This document shows, piece by piece, positions 52,860-63,176 of a DNA stretch of 64,000 bases. Position 1 is the first letter of the stretch; the number at the start of each line of letters is the position of its first letter. Source of the stretch: CAZSAK01 sp964605155. GTDB lineage: Bacteria > Pseudomonadota > Gammaproteobacteria > SZUA-140. Below the pieces are notes generated by a model. That model did no database searches, was not told the DNA's origin, and saw only the letters and a list, made by a program, of their open reading frames with translations. The stretch lies in assembly GCA_964605155.1 (NCBI GenBank), contig CAZSAK010000006.1:1-64000 (forward strand), read 5' to 3'. The translations under genes were made by a program, and so were the position numbers.

Positions 52860-53082
52860 GTGATCTCCATGAAATCGTTCAAAAGGGTATCAGGCTAAAC
52901 ATTTACAGGTGGATGATCTTTTCGATTAACGAATGCTGCCGCAATAAATCATTAATGCAGTGCAAGTAAATCAACTGCAACCGGATTATACCCGCAAGGA
53001 TAGATATGCATTGCGCGACATTAAATATTACCTGCTATACTACATTAATAATAATACTTAACTATTTATTATATTGGATATT

Positions 53083-54519
53083 TTATGTCAGAACTGTCGC
53101 GCATAATGTCAACAGGGAAGTTGGATAGATACCCAATGCCAATACAGCCAAACCATTCGCACTCATGACCACTCGCATATCGAGATTGGTCTGCAGCGGC
53201 GTCGAGTCTTCAGCCTTGTCAAAATACATAAATTTGATAATACGTAAATAATAGAATGCACCGATGACAGAAAAGATCACCGCAGTCACGGCCAACCAGA
53301 CCAGATTGATATCAACTACCGCCTTCAATACGGACAGTTTTGCATAAAATCCGGCGGTTGGCGGAACCCCCGCCATGGAAAACATCAGGATCAGCATCAT
53401 AAAGGCAAACCATGGACTCTTTTCGTTGAGACCCTTGAAATCATCGATATTGTCTCCCTCAAACCCTTTCCGGCTCAGAAAGATTACCATGCCGAAGGCT
53501 CCCAGACTCATCAGGGCATAGACAAGGATATAGAACATCGCGGCCGAATAGCCCGCCGAGGTACCTGCCAGGATACCCAGCAACATAAAGCCGACATGCG
53601 AAATGGTCGAATACGCCAGCATGCGTTTGATGTTGCGCTGTACGATGGCAATGACATTTCCGACGACGATTGACAGTACCGCAATAATGACCAGCATATC
53701 GATCCACTGTACATGGAGACCCTCAAGGCCGTCGATCAACAGCCTTATCATCATCGCAAAGGCGGCAATCTTCGGGGCCGTACCGATATAAAGCGTCACC
53801 GCGGTCGGCGCGCCATGATACACATCCGGTATCCACATATGAAAAGGTACGCCACCCAGCTTGAACACCAGACCGACGATCACAAAAGACAGACCGAACA
53901 GCAACACAACATCATCGCTGGAACTGCTGCGAATATAGGCGCCGACCTCGCCGATGTCGAGACTGCCCGTGGCGCCATACAGCATGGACATGCCATATAG
54001 CAGGATACCCGAAGCGATCGCTCCCAATACGAAATACTTCATTGCCGCCTCCGAGGACTCGATTGAATCCCGGTTCAGTGCCACCAGGGCATATTGGGTA
54101 AGCGACAACAGTTCCAGGCCGAGATAGATCGTAAGCAGGCTGTGGGAGGATATCATCACCATCATACCCAGTACGCCAAACAGGGCAAGAACATAGAATT
54201 CACCCTTGAATAATTGACGAACGACAAGAAACTCTCGTGAATAAACGAAAACCGAGGCAGTAATAAGATAAACGAACATCTTGAGTATATTGGACATGCT
54301 GTCATTGATGAACATATCACTGAAGGTCAACTCGGGATGGGGAGAGATCAGGCTTACTGTCAGAACGGCCGCGCCCAGCAAGGTCGCTTGTGACAACAGA
54401 TAGGTAATAACGCGACTGTTGTCTGTCAGGAAAAGATCAACGACCAGGATAATACAAGCCATCATCAACACAAAAATTTCCGGCAATGCAGGCACAACGT
54501 TAGGGTTTATAAAGTCCAT
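53083..54519 (-). CDS. nuoN: NADH-quinone oxidoreductase subunit N
   Basis: An antiporter-like proton-pumping subunit of complex I, 478 residues with about 14 helices. VGLVFKLGGVPFHMWIPDVYHGAPT holds the conserved lysine and PFH. Last nuo gene on the minus strand, 20 bases after nuoM. Length normal. Confidence 0.95.
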   Translation of the reverse strand: MDFINPNVVPALPEIFVLMMACIILVVDLFLTDNSRVITYLLSQATLLGAAVLTVSLISPHPELTFSDMFINDSMSNILKMFVYLITASVFVYSREFLVVRQLFKGEFYVLALFGVLGMMVMISSHSLLTIYLGLELLSLTQYALVALNRDSIESSEAAMKYFVLGAIASGILLYGMSMLYGATGSLDIGEVGAYIRSSSSDDVVLLFGLSFVIVGLVFKLGGVPFHMWIPDVYHGAPTAVTLYIGTAPKIAAFAMMIRLLIDGLEGLHVQWIDMLVIIAVLSIVVGNVIAIVQRNIKRMLAYSTISHVGFMLLGILAGTSAGYSAAMFYILVYALMSLGAFGMVIFLSRKGFEGDNIDDFKGLNEKSPWFAFMMLILMFSMAGVPPTAGFYAKLSVLKAVVDINLVWLAVTAVIFSVIGAFYYLRIIKFMYFDKAEDSTPLQTNLDMRVVMSANGLAVLALGIYPTSLLTLCATVLT

Positions 54520-54539
54520 ATCAGCCTATTCGCAAACTC

Positions 54540-56066
54540 TCATAATTTGGAAACCACCACATGTTCCAGCAGATGATTCACGGATTCATGCATGACATCG
54601 ATCAAAGGCGCCGGCCAGATACCGAAAAACAACACCACTACTGCCAGTGATCCCAGTACCACTAATTCCCTGGAATTGAGGTCTTTCAGCCCGGCAACAT
54701 TTTTATTCGCGATATCACCGAATATGACACGCTTGACCAACCATAATGTATAGCCCGCCCCGAAAACCAGTATAGTCGCGGCCAGAAAGGCATACCAGAA
54801 ATTTGCCTTGAAGGCGCTCAGAATCACCATAAATTCGCCGACGAAACCTGACGTACCCGGTAGACCCGCATTGGCCATGGCAAACAATACCATCAGGGCG
54901 CCGAACACGGGCATGGTATTGATGACACCGCCATAATCACTGATATTGCGAGTATGCATGCGGTCATACATAACTCCCACACAGAGAAACAGCGCACCTG
55001 AGATAAAACCATGGGAAATCATCTGAACCAGGGCGCCCTCAACTCCCATGGCAGCGCCTTTTATATTGCCGGTATTCGCAAATATACCGAAGACAAGAAA
55101 GAATCCCAGTGTGACAAAACCCATATGGGATATCGAGGAATAGGCAATGAGTTTCTTCATATCCTCCTGCACCAGTGCAACGAGCGCGATATATACCACC
55201 GCAATCAGCGACAGGGTAATGATCAGCCAGTCCAGCTCCATGCTTGCATCCGGTGTGATTGGCAGCATGAAACGTACAAAGCCGTAAGCACCCATCTTCA
55301 GCATGATGGCCGCCAGTATCACCGAACCGCCGGTCGGTGCCTCGACATGGGCATCAGGCAACCAGGTGTGCACCGGCCACATCGGGACCTTGACAGCGAA
55401 TGCAATCAGAAACCCCAGAAACAGCAGGATCTGTTCTTTCCTGTCAAGTTGCAGCTGATGAAAATCCAGAATCGAAAATGTGTGTGCCGGCTCCATTTGA
55501 AATGACAGATAGATCATCGCAACCAGAAGGAATACCGATCCCAGAAAGGTGTACAGAAAAAACTTGATGGCGGCGTACACCCGGCGTGGCCCACCCCATA
55601 TTCCAATAATCAGGAACATCGGCACCAGCATGCCTTCCCAGAACACATAAAACAGAATGGCATCGAGTGCGCTGAACACGCCTATCATCATGCCTTCCAT
55701 GATCAGGAACGAGGCCATATATTGGGAGACTTTGTCCTGTATGACCTCCCAGGCGGCAATCACCACAAGCACCGTCGAGAAGGTAGTCAGTATGATCAGC
55801 GGCATCGAGATGCCGTCCACTCCGAGGTGATAATTGATGTTGAATGTCGGTATCCATGCACCCTTTTCCACAAATTGCATTTCGTAAGTGGAAACGTCAA
55901 AACCGGTATACAGCAGTATTGACATCAGAAAAGTGACAATCGATACCGCCAGGCTGATCTGGCGTACCAGTAACTTGTTCCCGCCTGAGGATACAGCGAG
56001 TACCAGCAAGCCGCCAAGGATAGGCAGCCAGATAACAATGCTCAGCAGGGGCAGATCGGATGACAT
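54540..56066 (-). CDS. nuoM: NADH-quinone oxidoreductase subunit M
   Basis: A proton-pumping antiporter-like subunit, 508 residues. Conserved FWEGMLVPMFLIIG (Glu in helix 5), FAVKVPMWPVHTWLPDAHVEAPT (Lys in helix 7) and ISHMGFVTLG are visible. Between nuoN and nuoL with short gaps, one operon. Confidence 0.96.
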   Translation of the reverse strand: MSSDLPLLSIVIWLPILGGLLVLAVSSGGNKLLVRQISLAVSIVTFLMSILLYTGFDVSTYEMQFVEKGAWIPTFNINYHLGVDGISMPLIILTTFSTVLVVIAAWEVIQDKVSQYMASFLIMEGMMIGVFSALDAILFYVFWEGMLVPMFLIIGIWGGPRRVYAAIKFFLYTFLGSVFLLVAMIYLSFQMEPAHTFSILDFHQLQLDRKEQILLFLGFLIAFAVKVPMWPVHTWLPDAHVEAPTGGSVILAAIMLKMGAYGFVRFMLPITPDASMELDWLIITLSLIAVVYIALVALVQEDMKKLIAYSSISHMGFVTLGFFLVFGIFANTGNIKGAAMGVEGALVQMISHGFISGALFLCVGVMYDRMHTRNISDYGGVINTMPVFGALMVLFAMANAGLPGTSGFVGEFMVILSAFKANFWYAFLAATILVFGAGYTLWLVKRVIFGDIANKNVAGLKDLNSRELVVLGSLAVVVLFFGIWPAPLIDVMHESVNHLLEHVVVSKL

Positions 56067-56095
56067 CCTTTACCTTTTTTACAATTATTTATTTA

Positions 56096-58048
56096 TTACA
56101 ACACCACAAAAAAGCCCAGTAACACTATCAGGCCGATTATCATGGCAAAGGCGTAGTGATACAGATAACCTGACTGTATGTAGCGTAATCGAGCGGATAT
56201 CCAGCCGATCATGTTGGCCGTGCCATTGACCATGATGCCGTCGATGACCACTACGTCACCGTTTTTCCAGAACATACTGCCTATCCTGCGGCTGCCACCG
56301 GCAAAGAAAGCCTGATAGAAATCATCAAAGCCGTATTTGCGCACAAGTACGTTATAAACAAATGCGAATTTGTCCTTGAGGAGATCGGGAAGTCCGGGAT
56401 TTAGCATATATAGCAGCCAGGCTACAAAGACACCACTGATCGCAAACCAGAATGGCATATCAGTAAATGTATGCGTGATAAATCCAAGCGGTCCTTCAAA
56501 TTCAGTTGAGAAATGAATAAAGACATTGTGGATATCGCTGACGACAATTGCATCGCCGAAATAACCACCAAACAATAGCGGTTCTATAGTGGGATAGCCA
56601 ATGACCAATGATGGGATCGCGAGTAAAACCAATGGAACGGTGACAACCCCTGGAGATTCCTTTAAATGTGAACGGGTATGGTTGTCCATTCTTTCCTTGC
56701 CATGAAAAACCAGGAAAAACATGCGGAACGTATACAGCGCGGTTACAAAAACGCCACAAAGCACTGCAAGATATGCAAAACCGGCACCTGTGATATGAGA
56801 AAACTCAACGGCCTCGACTATCGCATCCTTGGAAAAGAAACCTGCTGTACCTGGAAATCCGATCAAGGCCAGAGAACCAATCAGCGCCGTCCAGTAGGTG
56901 ATCGGCATATATTTCTTGAGCCCGCCCATATTACGCATATCCTGATCGTGATGCATGGCGATGATCACCGATCCGGCAGCGAGGAACAGCAAGGCCTTGA
57001 AGAAGGCATGTGTCATGAGATGAAAGATTGCTGCGCCATAGGCGGAGACACCCAGAGCTACCGTCATATAGCCCAGTTGTGACAGTGTCGAATAGGCCAC
57101 TACTCGTTTGATATCATTTTGTACCAGACCCAACAGGCCCATGAATATTGCCGTCAGCGCCCCGATGATCAACACTACCGATAACGCCGTATCAGAAAGT
57201 TCATAGAGAGGCGACATACGGGCCACCATGAAGATGCCGGCCGTCACCATGGTGGCGGCATGGATCAGGGCCGAGATCGGTGTCGGGCCCTCCATCGAAT
57301 CAGGCAACCAGACATGCAGGGGCATCTGTGCCGATTTGCCCATGGCACCCAGAAACAGCAGCAGGCATATCACCGTCATTAACGACCATTGATGCCCCTG
57401 AATAATTTCAATCGTCACATCCTTCATCAGTGGAGCTGCCTCGAATACATCGGTGTAATCAAGACTGTTGAAATACATAAGTATGGCGGCAATACCTAGC
57501 AGAAAGCCGAAATCACCGACGCGGTTGACAATAAAGGCCTTGAGATTGGCGAAAATTGCACTTTCCCGCTTGAACCAGAATCCGATCAATAAATAGGAAA
57601 CCAGTCCGACCGCCTCCCATCCGAAGAACAGTTGCATGAAATTGTTTGACATAACAAGCATCAGCATCGCAAAGGTAAACAGTGCGGTATAGCTGAAGAA
57701 GCGTTGGTAGCCAGGATCGTCATGCATATAGCCGATGGTATAGATATGTACCATCAGCGAAACAAAGGTCACGACCATCAACATGAGAGCAGTCAGCCGG
57801 TCAATCAGGAATCCTATCTCGAACTGGATGCCATCGCTCACCATCCAGGTATATACCGTACCGTTGAAGGGAGCACTGTCATCAAGCACAATATGTTTAA
57901 AGACCACCAGGGACAATATGAAGGAAACCGCGACACCGCTGATAGCCGCCCAATGTGCGCCCGAACGTCCGATCTTCCTGCCGAACAACCCGGCAAGTAT
58001 CGAACCGAGCAGAGGTGCAAGCACAATCAGTATATAGACTGCTTTCAT
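56096..58048 (-). CDS. nuoL: NADH-quinone oxidoreductase subunit L
   Basis: The distal proton-pumping subunit, 650 residues, with the typical long C-terminal horizontal helix. Motifs: FFGWEAVGLVSYLLIGFW, MGKSAQMPLHVWLPDSMEGPTP and YSTLSQLGYM. Starts 16 bases after nuoK. Confidence 0.96.
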   Translation of the reverse strand: MKAVYILIVLAPLLGSILAGLFGRKIGRSGAHWAAISGVAVSFILSLVVFKHIVLDDSAPFNGTVYTWMVSDGIQFEIGFLIDRLTALMLMVVTFVSLMVHIYTIGYMHDDPGYQRFFSYTALFTFAMLMLVMSNNFMQLFFGWEAVGLVSYLLIGFWFKRESAIFANLKAFIVNRVGDFGFLLGIAAILMYFNSLDYTDVFEAAPLMKDVTIEIIQGHQWSLMTVICLLLFLGAMGKSAQMPLHVWLPDSMEGPTPISALIHAATMVTAGIFMVARMSPLYELSDTALSVVLIIGALTAIFMGLLGLVQNDIKRVVAYSTLSQLGYMTVALGVSAYGAAIFHLMTHAFFKALLFLAAGSVIIAMHHDQDMRNMGGLKKYMPITYWTALIGSLALIGFPGTAGFFSKDAIVEAVEFSHITGAGFAYLAVLCGVFVTALYTFRMFFLVFHGKERMDNHTRSHLKESPGVVTVPLVLLAIPSLVIGYPTIEPLLFGGYFGDAIVVSDIHNVFIHFSTEFEGPLGFITHTFTDMPFWFAISGVFVAWLLYMLNPGLPDLLKDKFAFVYNVLVRKYGFDDFYQAFFAGGSRRIGSMFWKNGDVVVIDGIMVNGTANMIGWISARLRYIQSGYLYHYAFAMIIGLIVLLGFFVVL

Positions 58049-58064
58049 GAAGCCTGTTCCCGCA

Positions 58065-58370
58065 CTATCCCTTTAATGTATCCATGTTGCTGACGTTAAT
58101 GGTGCGTCTGTTTCTAAACAGAAGAACCAGGATCGCAAGACCGATGGCCGCCTCTGCGGCTGCAACCGTTAATATAAAAAATACAAAAATCTGGCCTGCG
58201 GTATCGCCGAGATAATGTGAAAAGGCGACAAAATTCATATTAACGGCCAGTAACATCAGCTCAATGGACATCAATATGATGATGACATTCCTGCGATTGA
58301 GAAATATACCGGCCATGCTGATACAGAACAGTATTGCGCCAAGTATCAGGAAATCAGACAATGCAATCAT
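58065..58370 (-). CDS. nuoK: NADH-quinone oxidoreductase subunit K
   Basis: A small membrane subunit of 101 residues with three helices. Conserved glutamates in SIELMLLAVNMNF and VAAAEAAIGLAILV. Five bases after nuoJ. Confidence 0.95.
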   Translation of the reverse strand: MIALSDFLILGAILFCISMAGIFLNRRNVIIILMSIELMLLAVNMNFVAFSHYLGDTAGQIFVFFILTVAAAEAAIGLAILVLLFRNRRTINVSNMDTLKG

Positions 58371-58375
58371 ATTAA

Positions 58376-58990
58376 TTATACATCCCGGTGCTTTTTTTCC
58401 GCTTGCATCTTGACCACTCGAATACGATCCTCGCGCCGGATCATGACCTGTTGTGCGGGATTCTGGTATTTGGTCTGCGGGCGCTTACGCATCGTCAGGG
58501 CGATAGCGGCAACGATGGCCAGCAGCAGAATCACAGCGGCAATCTCGAATGGATAGACATAGATCGTATAGAGAATACTACCCAGCTCCCTGGTATTGCT
58601 GTAATCCGCGGCGTGCCGGATGGGTGCTGCGATATTGTCCATGCCGAAATGCTTGGGTCCGACGACCAATGTCATTTCGATCAGGACGATTGCTGCCACC
58701 AGGGCACCGGCGGGTAGATATCTTACAAAACCGGCCCTTAGCGGGGTAAGGTTGAAATCAAGCATCATAACGACGAACAGGAATAACACCATGACGGCCC
58801 CGACATATACCAGCACCAGGACAATGGCAAGAAATTCCGCTTCCAGTAATATCCAGATACCAGCGGAGGTAAAAAATGCCAGCACCAGGAACAGCACTGC
58901 ATGTACAGGATTTCGCACAAGCACAACCATAGCCGCCGCCAGTACGAGTATGGTACCAAAAAAATAAAATATGATTGGCTCGATGTTCAT
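58376..58990 (-). CDS. nuoJ: NADH-quinone oxidoreductase subunit J
   Basis: A five-helix membrane subunit, 204 residues; helix 3 carries LVYVGAVMVLFLFVVMMLD. The basic C-terminal tail after residue 165 is typical. nuoK follows in 5 bases. The gap before it (58991-59205) is unusually long for this operon. Confidence 0.95.
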   Translation of the reverse strand: MNIEPIIFYFFGTILVLAAAMVVLVRNPVHAVLFLVLAFFTSAGIWILLEAEFLAIVLVLVYVGAVMVLFLFVVMMLDFNLTPLRAGFVRYLPAGALVAAIVLIEMTLVVGPKHFGMDNIAAPIRHAADYSNTRELGSILYTIYVYPFEIAAVILLLAIVAAIALTMRKRPQTKYQNPAQQVMIRREDRIRVVKMQAEKKHRDV

Positions 58991-59205
58991 TGATTATAGT
59001 TTATAGTAAGTAACGTGCGCCTTGCTTTCCTTATTTTTACATTTATTATTTCCCCGATTCGCGAGGAGTGCGCGAATATACCTTGCAATACTTTATAGTT
59101 AATTATTAAAAATCCGCTACCCTTCACCGTTATGCACGGTCAGGATACAGCCGTAGAGTATCCCCAGTAATATTTTACTGTCTCTGAAACGTTCAGAGAC
59201 AGCCT
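58991..59205 (-). other. 215-base spacer between nuoI and nuoJ with two hairpins
   Basis: Hairpin 1: attcgcg (59057-59063)/cgcgaat (59071-59077). Hairpin 2: ctgtctctgaa (59178-59188)/ttcagagacag (59192-59202), located 3 bases after the nuoI stop. Neither has a strong U-run. They may cause partial termination or mark RNA processing. No gene is found here. Confidence 0.55.
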
Positions 59206-59694
59206 TCACCGGTAACGCGCGTCTTTGGCCCGGTCAGCGGCGATCTGTTTTTCGTACTTATCACCCACCGCCAGTAATTTGTCCTTTGTCATTATGTTCT
59301 CTCCCCGCTTTTCAAAATGATATTCATAAATACGGGTTTCCACAATCGCATCGACCGGACAGGACTCCTCACAGAAACCACAATAGACACACTTGAACAG
59401 ATCGATATCATAGCGCGTGGTCCGCCGTGTGCCGTCTGCGCGCGGCTCGGCCTCGATCGTAATGGCAAGGGCCGGACAGACCGCCTCGCATAACTTGCAG
59501 GCGATACAGCGTTCTTCACCGTTGGCGTAACGACGCAGTGCGTGCATGCCGCGGAAACGGTTTGATTGCGGTGTCTTTTCCTCAGGGTACTGCACCGTGA
59601 ATTTGCGGGAAAAGAAATATTTACCGGTTAAAAACAATCCGCGAAACAGTTCGAACAAGATAAAACTTTTTACATAATGTTGTAATTTGTTCAT
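59206..59694 (-). CDS. nuoI: NADH-quinone oxidoreductase subunit I
   Basis: A 162-residue subunit with two 4Fe-4S clusters (N6a/N6b): CIACKLCEAVCP and CVYCGFCEESCP. It links NuoG to the quinone site. Starts 12 bases after nuoH ends; length normal. Confidence 0.96.
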   Translation of the reverse strand: MNKLQHYVKSFILFELFRGLFLTGKYFFSRKFTVQYPEEKTPQSNRFRGMHALRRYANGEERCIACKLCEAVCPALAITIEAEPRADGTRRTTRYDIDLFKCVYCGFCEESCPVDAIVETRIYEYHFEKRGENIMTKDKLLAVGDKYEKQIAADRAKDARYR

Positions 59695-59706
59695 AGCGTG
59701 TTACCT

Positions 59707-60747
59707 TCAGTCAAACCATGGCGGCAGATGACCCAGGATCATGACGCCTTCCACCAGGATCCAGAAGATCGTCAGCGGAATAAACACCTTCCAGCCCAGG
59801 CGCATGATCTGGTCGTAGCGATAACGTGGGAAGGTCGCGCGAAACCATAGGAATAAAAACAGGAAAACCGCCATCTTGGCCAGCAACCAGAAGATACCGG
59901 GCACCCAGGTAAAATAATCTTCCAGGAATGTACCCTGAAAAGGTGACAGCCAGCCACCCATAAACATCAGTACGGTCAATGCCGATACCAGAATCATATT
60001 CGCGTATTCAGCGAGAAAGAACAACGCAAAGGTCATACCCGAATATTCGACATGAAAGCCCGCGACGATTTCGGATTCACCTTCAGCCACGTCAAAGGGC
60101 GCGCGGTTGGTCTCGGCGAGCCCTGAAATAAAGAACACCAGAAACATCGGTAATAACGGCAACCAGAACCAGTGGATCAGGCTACCCTCTTGCGAACGTA
60201 CTACATCGCCGAGATTCAGGCTTCCCGCCGCCATTAACACACACACCAGCGCAAATCCCATGGCAATCTCATAGGCGACCATTTGTGCCGCCGAACGCAA
60301 GGCGCCGAGAAAGGCATATTTTGAATTCGAAGCCCAACCGGCGATGATGATTCCGTACACTCCCATGGATGACAGCGCCAGTATATACAGCAGGCCGGCG
60401 TCAATGTCGGCGAGGATCATCCCATCGTCAAACGGGATCACTGCCCATGCCGCCAGCGAGGGGGCGAGGGCTAGAAGCGGTGCGAGGAGAAACAGGAAGC
60501 GGTTGGACCTGGTCGGGATGATGATTTCCTTCATGACCAGTTTCAGGCCGTCAGCGATCGGTTGCAGCAGACCGCGGGGACCCACCCTGTTGGGACCGAT
60601 ACGGACCTGGATATAGCCGATCACCTTGCGTTCCGCCAGGGTCAGATATGCGACCGTAAGCATGATGGGTACGGCGATTGCGGTGATCTTGAGACTGATC
60701 TGCATCACCACCGGCATCCCATCCCATATGGAGGTCAATGTTTCCAT
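59707..60747 (-). CDS. nuoH: NADH-quinone oxidoreductase subunit H
   Basis: The membrane subunit that forms much of the quinone chamber, 346 residues from the ATG at 60747, eight helices. Conserved AERKVIGYIQVRIGPNRVGPRGLLQPIADG-type sequence (in parts: AERKVIGYIQ, RIGPNRVGP, LQPIADG) and AETNRAPFDVAEGESEIVAG. The open frame goes up to 60846 through the end of nuoG, but GGAG and the ATG lie just past the nuoG stop, so 60747 is chosen. Confidence 0.95.
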   Translation of the reverse strand: METLTSIWDGMPVVMQISLKITAIAVPIMLTVAYLTLAERKVIGYIQVRIGPNRVGPRGLLQPIADGLKLVMKEIIIPTRSNRFLFLLAPLLALAPSLAAWAVIPFDDGMILADIDAGLLYILALSSMGVYGIIIAGWASNSKYAFLGALRSAAQMVAYEIAMGFALVCVLMAAGSLNLGDVVRSQEGSLIHWFWLPLLPMFLVFFISGLAETNRAPFDVAEGESEIVAGFHVEYSGMTFALFFLAEYANMILVSALTVLMFMGGWLSPFQGTFLEDYFTWVPGIFWLLAKMAVFLFLFLWFRATFPRYRYDQIMRLGWKVFIPLTIFWILVEGVMILGHLPPWFD

Positions 60748-60758
60748 CAACGTCTCCG

Positions 60759-63176
60759 TCAGGCCCCTGACCTGGTCAGTGAGATCGGGCCTGTATGGAC
60801 ACCCATCGTGGTCACAGCGGGTATGGCCATCGGCAGCAATACACAACCATCAGGCAGCCTGTCATCGATGCTCACGGGTAATGTCACCTCATGTCCATTC
60901 TGACAAGCAATTGCCTTATCCCCTTCAGTCAGCCCCTGCTGACGTGCAGTCGTTTCATTGATACGTATGGCTGCATCATTGTTTGCCGCCGCAACTTGTT
61001 GCAGGGCATCGGCCCGGCGCACGATATTGTCAACCGCATAGATGGGAACATCGGCAATCCGTATCATGCCATCATGTTGTGCCGATAGACGTCCAGGTAC
61101 ATACGGCTCGCGGCTTGCATTGGAAGGCAGTATTCCGGTCGTCTTGGTGGCGAGTTCGTCTCGCACATCTTCGGACGATACATAATCAAACCCGTCCAGT
61201 TCCAGAAAGTTCCCCAATACACGCAATACCTTCCAGGCTGGACGCGCTTCACCCGGGGGCTTCACAGCACCTGTAAAACCCTGCCATAATCCTTCTGCAT
61301 TGACATAGGTTCCGGATGTCTCGGAGAACGGTGTCACTGGCAGTAACACGTTGGCATACTGCTTCATCATGTCACTGTAATAAGGAGTCAGCGCAATGAC
61401 AAACTCGGCGTTGCCGAGGGAGTTGAGCGCCGTTGCAGGGTCGGAACAATCAAACTCCGGTTCAATATTCAACAGCAGATAGGCCTTAAGCGGTGACTCG
61501 AACATCGATCGGGCATTCAATCCTGTCCCGGTGACACCCTCACCCCCTGCATTGCGGTGCGGTACCGCGCCGGCGATCCATGCACCGGCACTGTTGGCTC
61601 CATCGGTAAGATAACCCAGCGTTGTTCCTGTGGCCTCGGCAATAAAACCTGCCAGTAACCGCAGTGTCGAAAACGCGGGATGGAAATGGGCATAACAGCC
61701 CAGCAGGACGCTGCCTTTTTTTGCATTTACAAGATGACCAGCGATCGCCTTATGGGTATCATCCGCAGCACTGTCTTTCAACAGATCTGACAATGCCTGC
61801 GGCACGGATTTGCCTGTATGGTCCAGTACAGCCCTGGCTATACCCGCCAGGGCATGCTCCATACCAGCAGGAGAGACAATCTGCTTTTCAGACAGTGGAA
61901 AATTGAACTCGTAGTCTACCGGATTGATGGCCATCAAACGTCCACCGGCGAGGGCCGCCTTGCGCAAGCGATGACCGGCGATTGGTTGTTCCTTGCGGAT
62001 ATTGGAACCGATCAGCAATGCGACATCGAGCCGCTCCAGATCCTCGATCGGCTGACCCAGCCAGGGAAAAACCGGGGCACTGTCCTGATCGCTGAAATCA
62101 AGCTGCCTGAGGCGATGATCGATGTTGGCACTTCCCATTCCACGGGTAAGCAGTTGCGCAAGGTACATCTCCTCCAGTGTGCAACTCGGCGAAACCAGGG
62201 TGCCGAACTGGCCGATACCGTGGGTGGCGGTCACCGACTTCATTCTGTTTACCGTAAAATCAAGAGCTGTATTCCAGTCGGTTTCCTGCCAATTCCCGTC
62301 CTGCTTGATCATTGGCACACGTAAACGATCAGTGCTGACCAGTCCTTCATAACTGTAGCGATCACGGTCCGATATCCATACCTCATTGATCTGCTCATTC
62401 TCCCGCGGATCGACACGCATGACCTCGTCATTGCGCGTTTGCAAATAGAGGTTGGACCCTATGCAGTCATGGGGTGCAATTGAATCCCGTATTTTCATCT
62501 CCCACGTGCGGGCGGTAAACCTGTAAGGTTTGGACGTCAAGGCACCCACCGGACACAAATCGATGACGTTGCCCGACATCTCGGAAACCAGGGCCTTTTC
62601 AATATATGTCCCGATACTCATGTGTTCACCACGCCCGGTGGCACCCAGTTCCTTGAGACCTGCGATCTCCTCGCCAAAACGGATGCACCGCGTACAGTGG
62701 ATACACCGGGTCATCTCGGTACTGATGAGAGGACCGATGTTTTTGTCCTTGACGACACGTTTCATTTCAGAAAATTTCGAATAATCGCTGCCGTAGCCCA
62801 ATGAAAGATCCTGCAGGTCGCATTCACCACCCTGATCGCAGATCGGGCAATCAAGCGGATGATTGATCAGCAGGAATTCCATGGTGCCGCGTTGCGCCTC
62901 TATCGCCATCGGCGATTTGGTATAGACCTTCATCCCCTCGGTTACCGGGGTGGCACACGCCGGCAGGGGTTTGGGTACCTTTTCTACCTGGATAAGACAC
63001 ATCCGGCAGTTGGCGGCAACTGACAGTTTCTTGTGATAGCAAAAACGCGGGATCGGTATTTCAGCGGCATCCGCAACCTCGATAATCATGGCGCCACGAC
63101 GTGCCTGCAGCGGTACACCATCGATCTCGATATTGACCAGATCTTCCTGTTTGACCGAATCTGCGGTAGCACTCAT
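60759..63176 (-). CDS. nuoG: NADH-quinone oxidoreductase subunit G
   Basis: An 805-residue iron-sulfur subunit. The N-terminal 2Fe-2S has Cys46, Cys57, Cys60 and Cys74 (CRMCLIQVEK); then HPLDCPICDQGGECDLQD and the 4Fe-4S CIHCTRCIRFGEEI, followed by a molybdopterin-oxidoreductase-like domain without Mo function. Overlaps nuoF by 4 bases. Confidence 0.96.
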   Translation of the reverse strand: MSATADSVKQEDLVNIEIDGVPLQARRGAMIIEVADAAEIPIPRFCYHKKLSVAANCRMCLIQVEKVPKPLPACATPVTEGMKVYTKSPMAIEAQRGTMEFLLINHPLDCPICDQGGECDLQDLSLGYGSDYSKFSEMKRVVKDKNIGPLISTEMTRCIHCTRCIRFGEEIAGLKELGATGRGEHMSIGTYIEKALVSEMSGNVIDLCPVGALTSKPYRFTARTWEMKIRDSIAPHDCIGSNLYLQTRNDEVMRVDPRENEQINEVWISDRDRYSYEGLVSTDRLRVPMIKQDGNWQETDWNTALDFTVNRMKSVTATHGIGQFGTLVSPSCTLEEMYLAQLLTRGMGSANIDHRLRQLDFSDQDSAPVFPWLGQPIEDLERLDVALLIGSNIRKEQPIAGHRLRKAALAGGRLMAINPVDYEFNFPLSEKQIVSPAGMEHALAGIARAVLDHTGKSVPQALSDLLKDSAADDTHKAIAGHLVNAKKGSVLLGCYAHFHPAFSTLRLLAGFIAEATGTTLGYLTDGANSAGAWIAGAVPHRNAGGEGVTGTGLNARSMFESPLKAYLLLNIEPEFDCSDPATALNSLGNAEFVIALTPYYSDMMKQYANVLLPVTPFSETSGTYVNAEGLWQGFTGAVKPPGEARPAWKVLRVLGNFLELDGFDYVSSEDVRDELATKTTGILPSNASREPYVPGRLSAQHDGMIRIADVPIYAVDNIVRRADALQQVAAANNDAAIRINETTARQQGLTEGDKAIACQNGHEVTLPVSIDDRLPDGCVLLPMAIPAVTTMGVHTGPISLTRSGA

